Assembly (NCBI GenBank): GCA_002245135.1 | Contig: NGBS01000292.1 | Location: 310,001-374,000 of the forward strand | Origin: Proteromonas lacertae | Lineage: Eukaryota > Sar > Bigyra > Opalinata > Proteromonadidae | DNA length: 64,000 nt | Reading direction: 5' to 3' | Shown here: positions 60,872 to 64,000 of the stretch, piece by piece | Layout of the letters: the number at the start of each line of letters is the position of its first letter | Numbering within the stretch: the first letter of the stretch is position 1 | Notes under the pieces: generated by a model | The model's database searches: none | What the model was told of the DNA's origin: nothing | What the model saw: the letters and a program-made list of their open reading frames with translations, nothing else | Translations under genes and position numbers: made by a program

Positions 60872-62956
60872 TTAAAAACTATTGACAATTTTGAAATGAA
60901 ATTCTTCATAATTTCCATATACTGCAGCTCCGTATGAACAAACCTCTTCACAATCGATAGATTTTAACATTTTATGTATTCCAAACTTCTCTGTTAACAT
61001 TTTTTGAACACTGAGTATTTTTGACGATTCACCACATAAAACAACATGTGAAATATCAAATGGTGATAATCTACATCTGTTAATAACATTGTCAACTATA
61101 GTCATTGTTTTATTAAATATATTTCTACAGATTATTTCAAAATCATCTCTATTCAATGTATTATCAACACCATTTTTTAGTAAAAGGTCAGAATTGATAT
61201 ATGTCTTACATCTACAGATTAATTCAATTTTGGCTTTTTCACATGCTTTTTGAAGATTAACAATTGCTTTAGGTTCTATTTTGTCTATTGTAATTCCGTT
61301 TTCTCTTTCAATTAAGTCTAAATAATAATTTACTAAAGTATTATCTACATCATCTCCTCCTAAATGTAAATCATATTCATATCCAATTATTTTTATTCTT
61401 TTACTATCATTATTAACATAACATATTGTTACATCAAATCGATTTTGAGTAAAATTATAAACCAAAGAATATTTTTCACTTTTTATATTATACTTATAAA
61501 GGTAAGCAATTGCTGAACATATTGATTCAGGTATATATTCGACAACTACAATATATGCTTTTTCACAAGCTACTTTTGTTTCATTGATTTGCTTCTTAGT
61601 AAAATAAAATGGATATGTAATAATTGCCTTTGTTAGATAGCATTCATTTTGACCTAATCTTCTATCAGCATGTTTTTTAATCTCTTTCATTATTTCACAG
61701 CTTATATCTATTGCTGATAAATGAATTGTATCATTGTTATGACATAATTCTACTTTTGGAGTTCCATAATCATTTATTATTTTAAATGGCCATTTCTTCA
61801 TTCCTTCTTGAATAACAGAATTATAAAAGGATAATCCAATGAATTTTTGAGAATCATATACGATATTACATTCATTTCCTACATAATTCTTTGCATCAGA
61901 TCCTACAACAATTTTATCATTATTAGGATTATAATAAACATAGTTTTCAATAAATGATTTACCATTTCTATTAGGTATTATTGTAACTAGTGGGTTTTTA
62001 TATATTCCACATTTTGAACTGGAAATACCAATATCTATTCCTATTATATCATTTATTGATTCTGAATTAGGAACTGGTCTAAATGTTATTAATTGTGAAT
62101 CTTTACAAATTTCTATTAATTTTTACATTAATAATTATACCTATAAACTCACTCATTAATTCTGTCATTGATATTCGATCTTCCTTCCTTTTTACTATCA
62201 TCTTCTTTAACAATACATTCAATTTTACTTCACATTCACATTCCAATTTTTTATATTCACATTTTAATATCTTATTTATTATTTCTACAACTGATTCTCC
62301 TTCAAATATGGAATTGTTACTTAATATATAGTATAATATACATCCTATACTCCAAATATCACTTTTATCATTCAATTCTTTATTTTCTAATAGCTCGGGA
62401 CTCATATACACTACTTTATCTACAGTCATATTCATTATATTTCTATTACTCTTATATAATTCCATTTTACAATAATCACTCATCTTTATCTCGTTCTTTT
62501 CATCTAATAGAATATTAGATGGGTTTATATTACCATTTATTAAACCATTTTCATGTATTTTTAATGTTCCTCTACATATTGACATCATTACATCATATAT
62601 ACCACTTTCTTCAAAATATTCTACTGGATTCTTTATATCATTCAAACAATTTACATATTTTGGCATTATCAAATAGATGTAATTGTGTTCATTCAATATT
62701 TTCGAATATTTTACCAGTTCTCTTACATTTAAACTGTTAATCTGATTAATACTAGTGATATATCGTTCAAAATCCTCATTATTAAGTGTAGCAGTGATTA
62801 TTAATTTCAATATTTCATTTTCATTAGTTTCTTTATTATAGATTTCAAACAAATTGCTATTGAACATACTTTTCACCAATTTATCATATTCATATTACAT
62901 ACTTCATAACTATCATCTTCAGATAGTGCTATTGGTAAAGTCAATTTATTATTCAT
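60872..62956 (-). CDS. Pseudokinase-Hsp70 (ATPase domain only) fusion protein, copy 2
   Basis: Exons 62956-62903 (54 nt), 62876-62141 (736 nt) and 62112-60872 (1241 nt) encode 676 residues. Exon 1 (MNNKLTLPIALSEDDSYE) aligns with copy 1 (MSDKLFIPITISNADKYN). The kinase part reads LINGNINPSNILLD (HRD lost), MSDYCKME (DFG changed to DYC), YMSPELLENKEL and SDIWSIGCILYYIL. The Hsp70 part reads IIGIDIGISSSKCGIY, LGGDDVDNTLV, HVVLCGESSKILSVQ (the 'GGSTRIP' loop altered to GESSKIL) and CSYGAAVYG, ending soon after. Exon lengths 54 and 736 and intron positions are the same as in copy 1, 58 kb away. The phosphate-2 loop is more degenerate than in copy 1. The first intron has a non-AG end (see separate entry), so correct splicing is uncertain. 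Confidence 0.8.
62877..62902 (-). other. Intron with altered acceptor (GT...TTG) in pseudokinase-Hsp70 copy 2
   Basis: The 26-nt segment gtatgtaatatgaatatgat-aaattg sits exactly where copy 1 has a 27-nt intron ending TAG. Removing it restores the frame and the homologous sequence (V-K-S-M matches I-K-K-C). It ends TTG instead of TAG. Copy 2 may be losing function, may use a rare acceptor, or the base may be misread. Confidence 0.65.
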
Positions 62957-63119
62957 CAAAAAATAGAAAAGTAAAATTGAAAGATTATTTCATTATAGAT
63001 TAAGAAGTAAAATATAAATTATAGTATTTATTTTTTAATTCTATTTTGACATTAATTTTGAATATTTATTCGTTTCATTCAAACTTCATTCAAACATTCA
63101 TCATTCAATTTTTCTTTAA

Positions 63120-63396
63120 ATGTCAACGAAGAGAAAAGCAGGTAGTAAACTATTAGAAGAATTAGATACAAAACTGAAAGAAAATAATTATTATGAATGT
63201 TTACAGTTATATCGAACACTTTTTTCTCGTTATATAACAAAGAAGGATTATGAGAAAGGAGAAAAATTGCTAATCGATGGTGTGAAGATATTTTTCTCAA
63301 AAAATGAAGTAACAAGTGGTTATGAGTTGATTAGTGTATATTTGAAGAGTTTAAAAGATAGAAAAGCAAGTTACAATGAAGAAATAGATAGTATGA

Positions 63397-63428
<32 letters not shown>

Positions 63429-64000
63429 CTTGTAATAGAAGAATTAAAAAGTGTATTTGAGTTAATGCCTAGTTGTGTTGAAAAGAATCAAGCATTAATG
63501 GCGGCTTTGAAGTATATATAATTAATATAACTCAATAAATAGTTTATCATACAATTCAATTCCAGTTGGTTCTGCTGCAATTCACTATGAATTATCAAAA
63601 AGTTTAAGAGATTTGAAAGACTATAAATCATCAGCAGAACATTATATATACAGTAATCATCCAGAAGAATTCAGTGAAATGATTTACGAATGGTCTAATA
63701 AAGAACAAGGTGATGAAATATTGAATAAAGAAATATATATATTAAGAGAAGTGTTAAAGTATTTAGTAACAGAGAATATAAGAGATAGTAAAATCTTTTT
63801 CAAAAATATAAAATCAATTTATGAAAATAATAAAATAAACGTAGAAAATGATGTAATAATAAATTTGTGTGAGTATTTAATAGAATGTGTACAAAGAGAT
63901 GCATTACCTTTGTTTAAGTTATTACAAGAGAAATATTCAAAAATATTCAGTATTGATCCAAATTTTGAAAATGTATAAATAATAATAATAAATTATAATA
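63120..64000 (+). CDS. GET4: GET4 (tail-anchored protein insertion factor), truncated by the window end
   Basis: Exon 1 starts MSTKRKAGSKLLEELDTKLK, NYYECLQLYRTLFSRYITK (the family's 'Y.a.QmyrTl..Ry' motif) and LIDGVKIFFSKNE. Short exons follow: ELKSVFELMPSCVEKNQALM, then IHYELSKSLRDLKDYKSSAEHY and LREVLKYLVTENIRDSKIFF. This is the GET4/TRC35 alpha-solenoid. The last exon ends FEN followed by a GTATAA intron start at ~63976, so the final segment lies outside. GET4 with GET5 links SGT2 to GET3 in the cytosol to target tail-anchored proteins to the ER. An AT microsatellite fills the first intron (63403-63430). Confidence 0.87.

Noticed and set aside
1-64000. Reassigned stop codons (ciliate-like code), suggested by tiny introns and broken frames
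   Set aside because: Conserved genes end normally at TAA and TAG, one gene ends at TGA (59667), and no conserved residue position is encoded by an in-frame stop.
1-64000. tRNA, rRNA or other structured RNA genes
   Set aside because: I looked in the longer spacers for GC-richer stem blocks and a T-loop-like GGTTCGAATCC and found none; a covariance-model search would be needed to exclude divergent ncRNAs.

Overview
The window is a strongly AT-rich, gene-dense piece of nuclear genome from an unidentified microbial eukaryote. The eukaryotic markers are MAT1 of TFIIH, a BRCA1-type RING/ePHD/BRCT protein, GET4, LTO1, a TM9/nonaspanin protein, an SLC35F6-like carrier, cytosolic histidyl-tRNA synthetase, small Tim chaperones and mitochondrial ribosomal protein bS16m. 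The bS16m and Tim genes imply mitochondria that still translate. TAA, TAG and at least once TGA end genes, so the standard code fits. Almost every gene is cut by very short introns (mostly 25-35 nt, GTAT...TAG), so most proteins span several open frames. I read exons by eye; boundaries are exact where stated and approximate elsewhere.

Layout. 1-2.9 kb: surface protein with a putative-Ig repeat. 3.0-5.1 kb: pseudokinase-Hsp70 fusion, copy 1. 5.1-9.9 kb: MAT1, a TBC-TLDc protein, an F-box-Arf fusion and a DUF985 cupin. 10.0-12.4 kb: secreted EGF-rich protein. 12.5-17.9 kb: HisRS with an ammonia-lyase-like N-terminus, SLC35F6-like carrier, and a His/Ser-rich protein. 18.5-24.8 kb: very large PA14/putative-Ig/discoidin-like/sushi surface protein whose frame is interrupted repeatedly. 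25.0-30.7 kb: BRCA1-like gene, an unrecognised gene, a small Tim and a coiled-coil protein. 30.7-42.9 kb: a 'junkyard' with a decayed polyketide-synthase fragment, a CMC/Plavaka-type transposase frame, a young 5.1-kb Mutator-like element with 120-bp tandem arrays inside its inverted repeats, and a tandemly duplicated CCT6 pseudogene fragment. 42.9-49.0 kb: giant Cys-rich/EGF protein with a near-perfect 312-residue internal duplication. 49.4-57.4 kb: FtsX-type permease, LMW-PTP-like pseudophosphatase, bS16m, a head-to-head pair of small Tims, and TM9SF. 57.5-64 kb: LTO1, IAH1-type GDSL esterase, two unrecognised genes, pseudokinase-Hsp70 copy 2 and GET4, which runs off the end.

The most striking content is the pair of paralogous genes that join a degenerate protein kinase to an Hsp70 ATPase domain with no substrate-binding domain. 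The two copies have exons 1 and 2 of identical length (54 and 736 nt) and introns at matching places. Two other genes also carry signalling folds that have lost key catalytic residues: the F-box-Arf fusion and the LMW-PTP-like protein. Housekeeping genes otherwise appear as unrelated neighbours, often divergently transcribed with very short intergenic gaps.
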